From Pseudomonas sp. AFG_SD02_1510_Pfu_092 (GTDB taxonomy: Bacteria; Pseudomonadota; Gammaproteobacteria; Pseudomonadales; Pseudomonadaceae): DNA of 64,000 bases. Of this stretch, positions 35,437 to 45,542 are shown piece after piece. A model generated the notes under the pieces. That model saw only the letters and a list, made by a program, of their open reading frames with translations, was not told the origin of the DNA and made no database searches. Position numbers and translations under genes: made by a program. The DNA lies in assembly GCF_003331055.1 (NCBI RefSeq), contig NZ_PUQD01000023.1, positions 1-64,000 of the forward strand. Direction: 5' to 3'. Each line of letters opens with the position of its first letter. Positions within the stretch are counted from its first letter, which is position 1.

Positions 35437-36132
35437 TTACTCTTCGCTGGTGTGCACTTTGCGGTGCAGGATCGCCTGGAACTCGTCGGCGAAGGTGTAG
35501 TAACGGCCGATCAGCACTTCGCTGCGTGCCGAGAAGCGGTTGTAGGCGATGACCGCAGGGATTGCCGCGAACAGGCCGATGGCAGTGGCGATCAGCGCTT
35601 CGGCGATACCCGGGGCAACCGTGGCCAGGGTGGCCTGCTGGGCGCTGGCCAGGCCGCGGAAGGAGTTCATGATGCCCCAGACGGTACCGAACAGGCCGAT
35701 GTATGGGCTGGTCGAACCGACGGTGGCGAGGAACGGCAGGCTCTGCTCGAGTTTTTCTTCCTCGCGGGAGATGGCCACGCGCATGGCGCGGGCGACACCT
35801 TCCATCACCGCGTCAGGGTCGACGCCCGGCTGCTGGCGCAGACGCGAGAATTCCTTGAAGCCGGCGCGAAACACCTGCTCGACCCCGGAATCCGGGTCTG
35901 GGTTGCTGCCTGCCTGACGGTACAGCTTGGACAGGTCGATGCCCGACCAGAAGCGCTCCTCGAAGGCATCCAGCGCACGACGACCGGCGCGCAGCATGGT
36001 GCTGCGCTGGAAGATCATGATCCATGAAGTGACCGAGGCGGCCACCAGGGTCAGCATTACCAGCTGTACCACCACGCTGGCATTGCTGACCAGACTCCAC
36101 ATGGAGGTATGGTCGACGACGTTAGCTTCCAC
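35437..36132 (-). CDS. tolQ: TolQ, inner-membrane motor protein
   Basis: The 231-residue protein shows three membrane helices (~17-38, ~135-160, ~168-192), including the MotA/TolQ/ExbB signature PYIGLFGTVWGIMNSFRGLA and ATAIGLFAAIPAVIAYNRF. It surrounds TolR and drives TolA. It starts two bases after the ybgC stop, in the conserved ybgC-tolQ-tolR-tolA-tolB-pal-cpoB order. Confidence 0.97.
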   Translation of the reverse strand: MEANVVDHTSMWSLVSNASVVVQLVMLTLVAASVTSWIMIFQRSTMLRAGRRALDAFEERFWSGIDLSKLYRQAGSNPDPDSGVEQVFRAGFKEFSRLRQQPGVDPDAVMEGVARAMRVAISREEEKLEQSLPFLATVGSTSPYIGLFGTVWGIMNSFRGLASAQQATLATVAPGIAEALIATAIGLFAAIPAVIAYNRFSARSEVLIGRYYTFADEFQAILHRKVHTSEE

Positions 36133-36134
36133 GC

Positions 36135-36587
36135 TTATTCTCCTGCATTCGATTGAGTACCCGAGCCGTCCGCCGCAAAGGCGTGGCGCAGCTCCGGGGG
36201 TATGGCTCGGGGTTTGAAAGTGTCGGCACGCACGGCGGCCACCAGGAACTGCCCTTCGCAGAGCAGCGTTTCATCCTTTTCCCGCCAGACCTGCTGCACG
36301 AAACGCAGGCTGGCGCGATTGAGTTCAAGTACGTGTGCAGTAACCCGCAGCTCGTCGTCCAGACGCGCCGGCGCGTGGTAGCGCGCTTCGCTGGAATGGA
36401 CCACGAACAACAGGTTTTCCCCGGCCAGCTGCGCCTGGGAAAAGCCCAGGTGCCGCAGCCGCTCGGTGCGCGCACGCTCCATGAATTTCAGGTAATTGAC
36501 GTAATACACCACGCCACCGGCATCGGTATCTTCGTAATAGACGCGACAACGGTGTGCGAACGGTTCCAGGCCATTTTGCGCGCGCAT
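36135..36587 (-). CDS. ybgC: Acyl-CoA thioesterase YbgC
   Basis: A 150-residue hot-dog fold protein. The catalytic-type motif [20 protein letters not shown] is present with the Asp that defines the 4-hydroxybenzoyl-CoA thioesterase group. It hydrolyses short or long acyl-CoA/ACP and is the first gene of the tol-pal operon, as in E. coli. The ATG at 36587 gives [20 protein letters not shown]. Confidence 0.95.
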   Translation of the reverse strand: MRAQNGLEPFAHRCRVYYEDTDAGGVVYYVNYLKFMERARTERLRHLGFSQAQLAGENLLFVVHSSEARYHAPARLDDELRVTAHVLELNRASLRFVQQVWREKDETLLCEGQFLVAAVRADTFKPRAIPPELRHAFAADGSGTQSNAGE

Positions 36588-36712
36588 ACTCTAGTGCTTA
36601 CTCCTCAGCTTGCCAATCCGCTGTGGCAACTGTTTTTTGTTCATTAATGTCTTATTGCCAGCGCACCCGAGGCATGCCAGCGGTAGGACCACGAAAAGCC
36701 GTTTTCGATCTG

Positions 36713-37759
36713 TCACTCATCGCCCGTATCGGAAAAGTCCCCACCCTCCCCCAGGCGCCCTGGCACGTTCAGGCCAAAGTGCAGATAGGCATGCCGGGTG
36801 ACCACGCGGCCGCGCGGTGTGCGCATGATGTAGCCTTGCTGGATCAGGTACGGCTCGAGCACATCTTCGATGGTGTGTCGTTCCTCGCTGATGGCCGCAG
36901 CCAGGTTGTCGACGCCGACCGGGCCACCGTCGAACTTTTCGATCATGGTCAGCAGCAGGCGGCGGTCGGAGTGGTCGAAACCGCGCTCGTCGACGTCCAG
37001 CAGGTTGAGCGCCATGTCAGCCACCGCCTTGGTGATCTGGCCCTTGCCGCGCACTTCGGCGTAATCGCGCACGCGGCGCAGCAGGCGGTTGGCGATACGC
37101 GGCGTGCCGCGGGCGCGGCGGGCGATCTCGTAGGCGCCCTGGTCTTCGATGACCAGGCCGAGAATGCCGGCCGAACGGCTGACGATGGTGGCCAGGTCCT
37201 TGTCGCTGTAGAACTCCAGGCGCTGGACGATACCGAAGCGGTCACGCAGCGGGTTGGTGAGCATGCCGGCACGGGTGGTGGCGCCCACCAGGGTGAATGG
37301 CGGCAGGTCGAGCTTGATCGACCGGGCTGCCGGCCCTTCGCCGATCATGATGTCGAGCTGGAAGTCCTCCATCGCCGGGTACAGCACCTCTTCGACGACC
37401 GGCGACAGCCGGTGGATTTCGTCGATGAACAGCACGTCGTGCGGCTCGAGGTTGGTCAGCATGGCCGCCAGATCGCCCGGTCGCTCGAGGATCGGCCCCG
37501 AGGTGCTCTTGACCGACACGCCCATTTCGTGGGCGATGATGTTGGCCAGGGTGGTCTTGCCCAGGCCGGGCGGGCCGAAGATCAGCGTATGGTCGAGCGA
37601 CTCGCTGCGGCCCCGGGCGGCCTGGATGAACAGCGCCATCTGTTCGCGCACCACTGGCTGGCCGATGTACTCGTCCAGGCGCAACGGGCGAATCGCCCGG
37701 TCCTGGACTTCTTCACGGTCGCGGCCACTGGCGGCGATCAGACGGTCGGCTTCGATCAC
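36713..37759 (-). CDS. ruvB: Holliday junction helicase RuvB
   Basis: The 348-residue AAA+ ATPase has Walker A ([15 protein letters not shown]), Walker B (LFIDEIHRL) and a C-terminal winged helix. With RuvA it drives branch migration. The start is a GTG that overlaps the ruvA stop (GTGA), coding [12 protein letters not shown], as in other pseudomonads. The order is ruvC-ruvA-ruvB, upstream of ybgC; the 125 bases after it hold no gene. Confidence 0.97.
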   Translation of the reverse strand: MIEADRLIAASGRDREEVQDRAIRPLRLDEYIGQPVVREQMALFIQAARGRSESLDHTLIFGPPGLGKTTLANIIAHEMGVSVKSTSGPILERPGDLAAMLTNLEPHDVLFIDEIHRLSPVVEEVLYPAMEDFQLDIMIGEGPAARSIKLDLPPFTLVGATTRAGMLTNPLRDRFGIVQRLEFYSDKDLATIVSRSAGILGLVIEDQGAYEIARRARGTPRIANRLLRRVRDYAEVRGKGQITKAVADMALNLLDVDERGFDHSDRRLLLTMIEKFDGGPVGVDNLAAAISEERHTIEDVLEPYLIQQGYIMRTPRGRVVTRHAYLHFGLNVPGRLGEGGDFSDTGDE

Positions 37760-38373
37760 TTGGTAATCATCCCTTTCAGGCTGCGGCGGATCAGTTCTTC
37801 ACTGCTCAGGCCGGCCTTGTCCTTGATCGCGGCAATCGCCTTGCTGGCTTCCTGCGGCTTGTAGCCCAGCGAGACCAAAGCGCTGACCGCATCGGCTTCA
37901 GCCGTAGAGGTACTGCTGACAGGCAATGGGCCGTCAGACACCAGGGTGAACATGGCCGGCGAGGTTTCCCAGGCCTTGAAGCGGTCCTTGAGCTCGACCA
38001 GCAGGCGTTCGGCAGTCTTCTTGCCGACCCCGGGCACACGCACCAGGGCGGAGGTGTCCTGAGCCTGCACGCAGCGCACCAGCTCGTCCACTTCCAGCCC
38101 GGACATCAACGCCAGGGCCAGTTTCGGCCCCACGCCGTTAAGGCGAATGAGCTCGCGAAACAGCTCGCGCTCGCGCTTTTCGGCAAAGCCATAAAGCAGG
38201 TGAGCATCCTCGCGCACCACCAGGTGGGTGTGCACGGTAACCGGTTCGCCCACCTTGGGCAGACGGTACAGCGTGGTCATGGGAACTTCCAGTTCGTAAC
38301 CCACGCCGTTGACGTCGATAATCAGGTGCGGCGGCTGTTTTTCCGCCAGGGTGCCGCGCAAACGTCCAATCAC
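37756..38373 (-). CDS. ruvA: Holliday junction DNA-binding protein RuvA
   Basis: The product is 205 residues: an OB domain ([20 protein letters not shown]), two helix-hairpin-helix motifs ([18 protein letters not shown] and [19 protein letters not shown]) and a C-terminal domain that touches RuvB (residues ~155-205). It binds four-way junctions and loads RuvB. It overlaps ruvB by four bases. Confidence 0.97.
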   Translation of the reverse strand: MIGRLRGTLAEKQPPHLIIDVNGVGYELEVPMTTLYRLPKVGEPVTVHTHLVVREDAHLLYGFAEKRERELFRELIRLNGVGPKLALALMSGLEVDELVRCVQAQDTSALVRVPGVGKKTAERLLVELKDRFKAWETSPAMFTLVSDGPLPVSSTSTAEADAVSALVSLGYKPQEASKAIAAIKDKAGLSSEELIRRSLKGMITK

Positions 38374-38482
38374 GTTCCGATCCTTCCTCTCGGGGAGCCG
38401 GTCAAAGACCGCTCAACCCTATCAGCAAATGCGCCGGGTGAATGCTTCCCCCGGACAAAATGTGTATCAGCGCATGAAGCGC

Positions 38483-39007
38483 CTACAGACGCAAGCGCCC
38501 GCCGCGTCGCCGCGCCGTGGCCAGGCCATGCGGCACCAGGCTGGAGCGGGTGTGGGCGTGGCACAGGGCGATGGCCAGGGCGTCGGAGGCGTCGATCTGC
38601 GGCTTCTGCGTCAGCTTCAACAGGTGCATGACCATCATCATCACCTGCTCCTTGTTGGCCCCGCCGGTGCCCGCCACGGCCTGCTTGACCTGGGTCGCGC
38701 TGTATTCGGCGATTTCCAGGCCGGCTTCGGCGGCGGCGACGATGGCCGCGCCACGGGCCTGGCCGAGCTTGAGCGCCGAGTCGGCGTTGCGGGCCATGAA
38801 CACCCGCTCGATGCCCATGGTCACCGGGCCGTGCTGGCTGATGATTTCACTGACACCACGAAAAACGATCTGCAGCCGCTCGTGCAGCTCGCCGCTGCCG
38901 GTGCGGATGCAGCCCGACGCCACGTACTCGCAACCACGGGCGGTCTGGCGCACCACACCATAACCGGTGATGCGCGAGCCGGGGTCGATACCAAGAATCA
39001 GAGTCAT
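38483..39007 (-). CDS. ruvC: Crossover junction endodeoxyribonuclease RuvC
   Basis: This 174-residue resolvase starts [19 protein letters not shown], with the catalytic Asp7 and later acidic residues ([24 protein letters not shown]). It cuts Holliday junctions after branch migration. The ATG at 39007 begins the family sequence; the longer open frame reads back into the REP pair. ruvA lies 109 bases downstream, a larger gap than usual, without a gene in it. Confidence 0.97.
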   Translation of the reverse strand: MTLILGIDPGSRITGYGVVRQTARGCEYVASGCIRTGSGELHERLQIVFRGVSEIISQHGPVTMGIERVFMARNADSALKLGQARGAAIVAAAEAGLEIAEYSATQVKQAVAGTGGANKEQVMMMVMHLLKLTQKPQIDASDALAIALCHAHTRSSLVPHGLATARRRGGRLRL

Positions 39008-39043
39008 AGCGCCTGTCGTACAAAGCTTATTTTTAACACCATT

Positions 39044-39161
39044 GGGGCCGCTGCGCGGCCCATCGCCGACAAGCCGGCTCCCACAGGTACAGTGCAAGAC
39101 ATGGGGGCTGCACTGTACCTGTGGGAGCCGGCTTGCCGGCGATGGGCTGCACAGCAGCCCC
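39044..39161. repeat. Long inverted repeat from two REP elements between yebC and ruvC
   Basis: Arms 39044-39096 and 39109-39161 are reverse complements at 49 of 53 positions with a 12-base loop. Each arm holds a REP core (aagccggctcccacagg). It lies between yebC and ruvC, both read leftward. Confidence 0.93.
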
Positions 39162-39194
39162 AAAAAGCTACTTACCCCGAATGCTCAGAACACC

Positions 39195-39941
39195 TTAGCC
39201 GAGGTTTTCCATGATCTCATCGGAAATCTGGGCATTGGAGTAGACGTTCTGCACATCATCCAGGTCTTCGAGCATGTCGATCAGCTTGAGTACCTTTTCG
39301 GCACCGTCCTGGTCGAGTTCGGCACTGGTGGTCGGCTGCATGACGATTTCCGCATCAGCGGCCTTGAAGCCCGCCTCTTCCAAAGCGTTACGCACGGCGT
39401 AGAAGCTGTTGAACGAGGTGAACACGTCGAACGAGCCGTCGTCGTTGGCCACCACATCGTCGGCATCGGCTTCCATCGCCGCTTCCATCAGCGCGTCCTC
39501 TTCCACGCCCGGGGCAAAGCTGATCTGGCCCTTGCGCTCGAACAGGTAGGCCACCGAACCATCGGTGCCCAGGTTGCCGCCACACTTGGTGAAGGCATGA
39601 CGCACGGCGGCGGCGGTGCGGTTGCGGTTGTCGGTCATGGCCTCGACCATGATCGCCACGCCACCCGGGCCGTAACCTTCGTAGCTGAGTTCTTCGACGT
39701 TGTCGCTTTCGTTGGTGCCGGCACCACGGGCCACGGCGCGATCGATGATATCGCGGCTCATGTTGGCGCCCAGGGCCTTGTCCAGTGCCAGACGCAGGCG
39801 CGGGTTGGAGGCTGGGTCAGCACCACCCTGCTTGGCGGCGACCGTCAGTTCGCGGATCCACTTGGTGAAGATCTTGCCTCTCTTGGCATCCTGGCGCTCT
39901 TTGCGGTGCTTGATGTTCGCCCACTTGGAATGACCAGCCAT
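39195..39941 (-). CDS. yebC: YebC/TACO1 family protein
   Basis: The 248-residue protein begins [20 protein letters not shown] and has the full YebC fold with [20 protein letters not shown] in the middle. Members act on ribosomes stalled at proline stretches or as transcription regulators; the Pseudomonas relative is linked to quorum sensing. It lies between aspS and ruvC, a common order. The ATG at 39941 is clear from family similarity. Confidence 0.95.
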   Translation of the reverse strand: MAGHSKWANIKHRKERQDAKRGKIFTKWIRELTVAAKQGGADPASNPRLRLALDKALGANMSRDIIDRAVARGAGTNESDNVEELSYEGYGPGGVAIMVEAMTDNRNRTAAAVRHAFTKCGGNLGTDGSVAYLFERKGQISFAPGVEEDALMEAAMEADADDVVANDDGSFDVFTSFNSFYAVRNALEEAGFKAADAEIVMQPTTSAELDQDGAEKVLKLIDMLEDLDDVQNVYSNAQISDEIMENLG

Positions 39942-40055
39942 AACGACTCCGAATCCTTTGAAACACAAACAGCCCCGCCCCTGTACGGGGCGGGACGGGA
40001 AATTGCCTGCGCCGGAACGCAAAGGCGCATCCATGTGGATGCGCCCGGGGACTGC

Positions 40056-41828
40056 TTACTCGACCTTGGTCTGTTCGCGCAGTCGGATGTGCAGCTCGCG
40101 CAGGGCCTTGGCATCGACCAGGCCAGGGGCCTGAGTCATCACGCACGCGGCGCTCTGGGTTTTCGGGAAGGCGATCACTTCACGAATCGACTGGGCGCCG
40201 GTCATCAGCATGACCAGGCGGTCCAGGCCGAAGGCCAGGCCACCGTGCGGCGGTGCACCGAACTTCAGCGCGTCGAGCAGGAAGCCGAACTTCTCTTCCT
40301 GTTCCTCGGCCTCGATGCCCAGCAGGCGGAACACGGCCTGCTGCATCTCTTTACGGTGAATACGGATCGAACCGCCACCCAGCTCGGTACCGTTCAGCAC
40401 CATGTCGTAGGCACGCGACAGGGCCGTGGCCGGGTTGGCCTCGAGCTCTTCCGGGGTGCACTTCGGCGCGGTGAACGGGTGGTGCAGTGCAGTGAAGCTG
40501 CCGTCTTCGTTCTCTTCGAACATCGGGAAGTCGACGACCCACATCGGCGCCCACTCGCAGGTCAGCAGCTCGAAGTCGTGGCCCAGGCGGATACGCAGCG
40601 CGCCCAACGCTTCGCTGACCACCTTGAACTTGTCGGCACCGAAGAACACGATGTCGCCATCTACGGCGCCAACGCGGTCGAGGATGTTGTTGAGGTTGGC
40701 CTCAGGGATGTTCTTGACGATCGGCGACTGCAGGCCTTCGACGCCTTTGGCGCGCTCGTTGACCTTGATGTAAGCCAGGCCCTTGGCACCGTAGATGCCG
40801 ACGAACTTGGTGTACTCGTCGATCTTGCTGCGCGGCATGCTGGCGCCGCCTGGCAGGCGCAGGGCGGTGACGCGGCACTTCGGATCGTTGGCCGGGCCGG
40901 CGAACACCTTGAAGTCGACGTCCTTCAGCTGGTCGGCAACATCGACCAGCTCCAGCGGGATACGCAGGTCCGGCTTGTCGGAGCCGTAGCGGCGCATGGC
41001 CTCTTCGAAGGTCATGTGCGGGAAATCACCGAACTCCAGGTCCAGCACTTCCTTGAACAGCTTGCGGATCATGCTTTCGGTCAGGCCCATGATCTCGCTT
41101 TCATCGAGGAAGCTGGTCTCGATGTCGATCTGGGTGAATTCCGGCTGACGGTCGGCACGCAGGTCTTCGTCACGGAAGCATTTGGCGATCTGGTAGTAGC
41201 GGTCGAAACCGGCGACCATCAGCAGCTGCTTGAACAGCTGTGGCGACTGCGGCAGGGCGAAGAAGCTACCGGCGTGGGTACGGCTAGGTACCAGGTAGTC
41301 ACGCGCGCCTTCCGGGGTGGCACGGGTGAGGATCGGCGTTTCGACGTCGAGGAAGCCGTTTTCGTCGAGGAAGCGACGGATGCTGCTGGTGATGCGCGAA
41401 CGCAGGCGCAGCTTGTCGGCCATTTCCGGGCGACGCAGGTCGATAAAACGGTAACGCAGGCGGGTTTCCTCGCCAACGTCGGAGTACTCGTTCAGCGGGA
41501 ACGGCGGGGTTTCCGCTTCGTTGAGCACGTTCAGCTGGTAGCCGAGGATCTCGATGGCACCGGACGCCATGTTGGCGTTCACTGCACCTTCCGGGCGCTT
41601 GCGGACCTTGCCGGTGATCTGCACCACGTATTCGCTGCGCACGCGGTCGGCAGCGGCGAAGGTTTCGGCGCGATCCGGGTCGAACACGACCTGGGCCATG
41701 CCTTCGCGGTCACGGATGTCGAGGAAGATCACCCCGCCGTGGTCGCGGCGACGATGGACCCAGCCGCAAAGGGTGACTTCCTGGCCGTCCAGGCTCTCGT
41801 TCAGTTGGCCGCAATAATGGCTGCGCAT
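40056..41828 (-). CDS. aspS: Aspartyl-tRNA synthetase
   Basis: The enzyme is 590 residues from the ATG at 41828 (an ATG one codon earlier is equally possible). It has the N-terminal OB anticodon domain ([19 protein letters not shown]), class II motif 2 ([20 protein letters not shown]), the bacterial insertion domain (~290-430) and motif 3 ([16 protein letters not shown]). It charges tRNA-Asp, and in pseudomonads probably tRNA-Asn as well since the non-discriminating type is usual there; this was not tested. yebC follows after 114 bases. Confidence 0.98.
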   Translation of the reverse strand: MRSHYCGQLNESLDGQEVTLCGWVHRRRDHGGVIFLDIRDREGMAQVVFDPDRAETFAAADRVRSEYVVQITGKVRKRPEGAVNANMASGAIEILGYQLNVLNEAETPPFPLNEYSDVGEETRLRYRFIDLRRPEMADKLRLRSRITSSIRRFLDENGFLDVETPILTRATPEGARDYLVPSRTHAGSFFALPQSPQLFKQLLMVAGFDRYYQIAKCFRDEDLRADRQPEFTQIDIETSFLDESEIMGLTESMIRKLFKEVLDLEFGDFPHMTFEEAMRRYGSDKPDLRIPLELVDVADQLKDVDFKVFAGPANDPKCRVTALRLPGGASMPRSKIDEYTKFVGIYGAKGLAYIKVNERAKGVEGLQSPIVKNIPEANLNNILDRVGAVDGDIVFFGADKFKVVSEALGALRIRLGHDFELLTCEWAPMWVVDFPMFEENEDGSFTALHHPFTAPKCTPEELEANPATALSRAYDMVLNGTELGGGSIRIHRKEMQQAVFRLLGIEAEEQEEKFGFLLDALKFGAPPHGGLAFGLDRLVMLMTGAQSIREVIAFPKTQSAACVMTQAPGLVDAKALRELHIRLREQTKVE

Positions 41829-41924
41829 CATGATGGTGGTTTCGCTTCTCGTGATTCGTGTATTCGGTGGAGGCCTTGGCCGCCCGGAGGGCTAATACTG
41901 CAAGACCCGGTCACAGCATTCAAC

Positions 41925-42146
41925 TCAGTCGGCCTTGTCGCCGCCTGCCAGATTCTTTTTCGCCCCGGTCTTGAAGTCGGTTTCGTACCAACCGTTACCG
42001 CTCAGGCGGAAGCCTGGCACCGACAACAGCTTCTTCAGTGCCGGCGCCTGGCAGGCCGGGCAATCGGTCAGCGGCGCGGCGCTGATCTTCTGCAGCACTT
42101 CCATGCGGTGCTCGCAGGATGCACATTGATAGTCGTAAAGGGGCAT
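41925..42146 (-). CDS. FmdB-type zinc ribbon protein (73 residues)
   Basis: The protein begins MPLYDYQCASCEHRMEVLQK and has two CxxC pairs (CASC, CPAC), the FmdB/Zn-ribbon regulatory protein family. The C-terminal half, GFRLSGNGWYETDF, is shared with many bacterial members. These small proteins have no confirmed role. It sits immediately upstream of aspS, an arrangement I recall as conserved in Pseudomonas. Confidence 0.92.
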   Translation of the reverse strand: MPLYDYQCASCEHRMEVLQKISAAPLTDCPACQAPALKKLLSVPGFRLSGNGWYETDFKTGAKKNLAGGDKAD

Positions 42147-42238
42147 GGGTGTCTCTCGTCAACCATAACGCTGGCTGCCGGGGCAGCAAAAAGCGGGATT
42201 ATATATGGTTAGCAAGCACTGCGCAGCCCGCCAGGCGA

Positions 42239-42568
42239 TCAGCGCGCACTTGGCGGGTCTTGCAGCCAGGCCACGCAGATGACCCGGATCAGCCCGCTGA
42301 AGTTGCGCACCCCGCCCTGACGCAGGTGGACTTCGCGGTCCACGTAGGACAGCACTGCACTGACCGAACAGCGATTGGCCGCGGCGATACGCTCGAGGAT
42401 GCCCCAGTAGACGGCCTCCAGGCGCAGACAGGTAGAAAAGCCGTTGAGCCGCACCGAGCGCGATACCGGCTGAATCTGCAACATGTCGAAATCCGCCTTG
42501 AACGGGTCGATGCACTGTTTTCCAGGCCAGCCCCCCTGGCCAGCCACACGCTTGCTTGCTTGCATCAT
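42239..42568 (-). CDS. Ribbon-helix-helix domain protein (RHH_4-like)
   Basis: The product is 109 residues from the ATG at 42568, which has AGGAAG eight bases upstream; a GTG three codons before is less likely. The core RSVRLNGFSTCLRLEAVYWG ... RCSVSAVLSYVDREV ... GLIRVICVAWLQ matches the small RHH_4 group. Such proteins can be antitoxins or transcription regulators; nothing here indicates a toxin partner. The N-terminal ~35 residues are basic and probably flexible. Single gene between fmdB-like and dps with a REP unit upstream. Confidence 0.78.
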   Translation of the reverse strand: MMQASKRVAGQGGWPGKQCIDPFKADFDMLQIQPVSRSVRLNGFSTCLRLEAVYWGILERIAAANRCSVSAVLSYVDREVHLRQGGVRNFSGLIRVICVAWLQDPPSAR

Positions 42569-42709
42569 GCGCCACACTTCCTCGTCACAGGTACCAGGTG
42601 GCCTATGAAGCGCTGATGGGCGAGCTTAAAGCAGCGGCAAAATGTTCCTGCATAAAATGCACAATCCGGCCGGTTTTTCTTCCATGATCTCCAACGCCGG
42701 CGCCAGACC

Positions 42710-42797
42710 ACTGTGGGAGCGGTTTTAGCCGCGAACACCGGCAAAGCCGGTGCCATGCACCGCGATGCCTCGTTCGCGGGTGAACCCGCTCCCACAG
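42710..42797. repeat. REP-type palindromic unit
   Basis: Full unit running from ctgtgggagcggttttagcc to gggtgaacccgctcccacag with accggcaaagccggt core; located after dps. Confidence 0.9.
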
Positions 42798-42820
42798 AGA
42801 CAATAGTTCGTCTCAGGTAA

Positions 42821-43294
42821 TCAATTGCCGTCGAGCAGCACCCGCAGCATCCAGGCGGTTTTCTCGTGCACCTGCATACGCTGGGTCAGCAGGTCGGCGG
42901 TCGGTTCGTCACTGACCTTGTCGACCACCGGGAAGATGCTGCGCGCGGTACGCACCACGGCCTCCTGGCCCTGCACCAGCTGGCGGATCATCTCGTCCGC
43001 AGGCGGCACGCCCTCCTCCTCCTTGATCGACGAGTGCCTGGCATAGAATGCGTACGACCCCGGCGCCGGGAAGCCCAGGGCGCGGATGCGCTCGGCGATA
43101 GAGTCGACCGCCAGTGCCAGTTCGTTGTACTGCTCTTCGAACATCAGGTGCAGGGTGCGGAACGACGGACCGGTGACGTTCCAGTGGAAGTTATGGGTTT
43201 TCAGATACAGCACATAGGTATCCGACAACAGACGGGACAGCCCATCGACGATGGACTTGCGATCTTCTTCACTGATACCGATATCGATTGCCAT
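42821..43294 (-). CDS. dps: Dps/ferritin-like DNA-protecting protein
   Basis: This 157-residue protein shows the Dps dinuclear ferroxidase ligands: His37 and His49 ([18 protein letters not shown]), Asp64 and Glu68 ([10 protein letters not shown]). It forms a 12-subunit cage that oxidises and stores iron and protects DNA from peroxide. It begins [15 protein letters not shown] and ends LRVLLDGN. Monocistronic; the 279-base upstream gap holds its promoter, but no clear OxyR or IHF site was identified by eye. Confidence 0.94.
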   Translation of the reverse strand: MAIDIGISEEDRKSIVDGLSRLLSDTYVLYLKTHNFHWNVTGPSFRTLHLMFEEQYNELALAVDSIAERIRALGFPAPGSYAFYARHSSIKEEEGVPPADEMIRQLVQGQEAVVRTARSIFPVVDKVSDEPTADLLTQRMQVHEKTAWMLRVLLDGN

Positions 43295-43573
43295 GAAGTT
43301 CCCCTTTCCATAAGGCTTGAGATCTCAAGCGGGCGCCGACCACTGTAGCAACACTTGGCCGGCAACGCATGTGACATGGCGCAACACATCGCCCGCGGCG
43401 GCCAGCGGTTTGAGTAGCCCGCGGCTTTACTGTTAAATAGGCACGGTGCCACCCGTGCGGATTGCCATTGCCGGGTGCATAGGCTGGCTGCCACGTGTTC
43501 GCGCGCTACACCTCATGCGCACCGTGCTGCCCGCTCTTCCTGTGATCGGCCTTATCAACTGTGAGCCAACCCC

Positions 43574-44167
43574 ATGTTCAAGATCGTCCATCTGGTGACG
43601 GGCATGGCAGCCTTGCTGCTATCGCTCATACCCAGCCTGAAAACCGACGCGACACCCTTCCTGCAACAACCCGATGCGGTCTACCTGGCCTTGCTCGGCC
43701 TGCTCAACCTGGTGCTGGCCCCGGTCGTACCCCTTTACTACCGCGGCGCCCGGCAACAACTGCAGCACCTGGCCTGTGCCCTGCTGGTGGTGGCCGTGGT
43801 ATTGCAAACCCTGACGCTGCTGGCCCGCCCGGAAATGGGCAACCTGGCCGCCCTGGTCTGCGCGGCGCTGGCCGTGGCCGTGCACCTGGCCGTTGGCTTT
43901 GCCCGCAGCCCGCGCAAGCCACGCGCCAGCCAGCACACCGCGCAAGACGCTGGCAACCGTGATACCGGCACGGTCAAGTGGTTCAATACGTCCAAAGGCT
44001 TCGGCTTCATCTCGCGCGACTCGGGCGAGGATATCTTCGTGCACTTTCGCGCCATTCGCGGTGAAGGCCACCGCATCCTGGTCGAAGGCCAGCGCGTGGA
44101 GTTTTCTGTGATGCACCGTGACAAGGGCCTGCAGGCCGAGGATGTGGTTGCGGTAACACGCCGCTGA
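43574..44167 (+). CDS. Membrane-anchored cold-shock-domain protein
   Basis: The product is 197 residues. The first ~110 residues hold about four hydrophobic segments (~5-20, 37-55, 65-85, 90-110), then a linker ([10 protein letters not shown]) leads into a cold-shock domain at ~132-196 with RNP1-like KGFGFISRD and RNP2-like [10 protein letters not shown]. The combination places a nucleic-acid-binding domain on the inner face of the membrane. The arrangement occurs in other pseudomonads as I recall. Start at 43574 has no strong ribosome binding site; function is unknown. Confidence 0.85.
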   Translation: MFKIVHLVTGMAALLLSLIPSLKTDATPFLQQPDAVYLALLGLLNLVLAPVVPLYYRGARQQLQHLACALLVVAVVLQTLTLLARPEMGNLAALVCAALAVAVHLAVGFARSPRKPRASQHTAQDAGNRDTGTVKWFNTSKGFGFISRDSGEDIFVHFRAIRGEGHRILVEGQRVEFSVMHRDKGLQAEDVVAVTRR

Positions 44168-44225
44168 TTCCATCTGCAGCAACCATCCTTGTGCCGGCGC
44201 GAGCATGCCCGCGCCCGCACAAGGA

Positions 44226-44432
44226 TCAATAATGAGGCGGCGGCGCCTCGTCCCCTTCGCTGCCGTACTGGCCAACCATCTCTTCGTAACGCTTGATCAG
44301 CTCGGCCATTTGCAACTGCAGCCGATCGATCACCCGCCCCTGCTCGACCACGACGTCGTTCAGCGCCTGGATGGTGTCATCCTGGAACGCCTGGCGGGTT
44401 TCCAGTTCGATCACTCGCAACTCCAGCGACAT
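44226..44432 (-). CDS. slyX: SlyX family protein
   Basis: A 68-residue coiled-coil protein beginning [20 protein letters not shown] and ending in the family's terminal PPPHY sequence. Function of SlyX is not known. It is one base from the HIT-family gene (stop-to-start distance), so the two are co-transcribed. Confidence 0.94.
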   Translation of the reverse strand: MSLELRVIELETRQAFQDDTIQALNDVVVEQGRVIDRLQLQMAELIKRYEEMVGQYGSEGDEAPPPHY

Positions 44433-44433
44433 G

Positions 44434-44853
44434 TCAGGCCTCCTTATAACCGTCGAGTTGCAGCCCGCGCAGGCGCTGGCGAATGGCCTGCACCTGCGCG
44501 TCGGTGTAGGCCACCGCCGTGCACTTGCCCCAAACCGGTGCCGGCCAGGCGGCGTCGTCGCGCTGGCGCACGATCACGTGCATGTGCAACTGGCTGACCA
44601 CGTTGCCGAGGGTGGCCACGTTCATCTTGTCGGCGCCGTAGCTGGCCTTCAGCGCTTCGGCCAGGCGAGTGGTTTCCTGCCACAACTGCTGCTGCTCGGC
44701 AGCGTCGAGCTCGAACAGTTCGCTGATACCTGCGCGCTTGGGCACCAGGATGAACCACGGATAATTGGCATCCTTGCTCAGCAACAGCTGGCACAGCGCA
44801 AATTCCCCCAGCACCAGGGAATCCTGCTGCAAACGCGAATCGAGGACGAACAC
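44434..44853 (-). CDS. HIT-family protein
   Basis: The protein has 139 residues with [19 protein letters not shown]. This is the HIT motif, in which the first of the three His of HxHxH is Gln while the two catalytic ones are kept. HIT proteins hydrolyse or transfer nucleotides from phosphoramidates and dinucleotides. [20 protein letters not shown] is typical of the N-terminus in this bacterial group. It is read with slyX. Confidence 0.9.
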   Translation of the reverse strand: MFVLDSRLQQDSLVLGEFALCQLLLSKDANYPWFILVPKRAGISELFELDAAEQQQLWQETTRLAEALKASYGADKMNVATLGNVVSQLHMHVIVRQRDDAAWPAPVWGKCTAVAYTDAQVQAIRQRLRGLQLDGYKEA

Positions 44854-45542
44854 GGCAAATCTCCTTCAGGCAGAACCAACCCGCGGCACGCGGAAAACAG
44901 GCCTGCAAGGATACCTTGCACATTCCCGGTAACACAGCGCTACTTTTCGCACCAAAATGAGGCCGCCCGCACACCCCGCACCCCACTCGCCACCCCACAA
45001 ATGACACTGCATGAACAAGTTGCGGTAACACATTGACTTTAATGGCAGCTTTCCAGTTTTTAATGATTCTCGGCTGCAACAAACATCGAAGCAGCTGCGG
45101 CCCCGTATTTACGGCACTTTCCGACCTTCGGTAGCGGGTTTTGTGAAAATTTCATGAAGCGTTGCGAATTTTGAGCACGCTTGTTGCATTCCTTTCACGC
45201 AGGTCGGCACGGCACCTGCAACGCCAGGTGGCGCGACAAATAACAACAGCGGCATTGGTTACCAGGGAGTTCTGCAACCGGAATCGGCAGTTACCGATTC
45301 ATGACGGTGACAGGAACAGCGCTGGGGTTGTACGGCCCTTAAACCGGGGCGTGATTTGCGACATGGAACTACCTGAAAGCGACATGGTGAAAAAGTTCCG
45401 CAAAGGATGTTTATAGCCATATCGCCAACAACAGTCAGCGTGCTATACATTTTCGCCGACATAACAAGAAAGAGCTGCTCCATATAACTAAAAAACTTGG
45501 ACGCAGCGGTACTCTTCCTAAAAACCAAAGGAGCAAATCACG
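44854..45542. other. Long intergenic region before the OprD gene
   Basis: About 690 bases with no convincing gene. The left part holds the HIT-gene promoter. The right part, 45000-45540, is less GC-rich than its surroundings and includes AAnAAnAA-type motifs (aataacaa at about 45239-45246, aacaagaa near 45464-45471) of the sort recognised by Hfq/Crc. A promoter or long leader for the porin, or a small RNA, could lie here. No terminator or clear hairpin was seen. Confidence 0.4.

Noticed and set aside
38967..42212. Open frame of 1081 codons on the plus strand opposite yebC and aspS
   Set aside because: It is antisense to strongly conserved genes and has no domain; a codon-bias artefact.
42159..42575. 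138-codon minus-strand frame overlapping the ribbon-helix-helix gene
   Set aside because: The overlapping frame ending at 42239 has the recognised domain and ribosome binding site; this one has neither.
45162..45416. 84-codon frame in the gap before the OprD gene
   Set aside because: TTG start with no ribosome binding site and no recognisable features.
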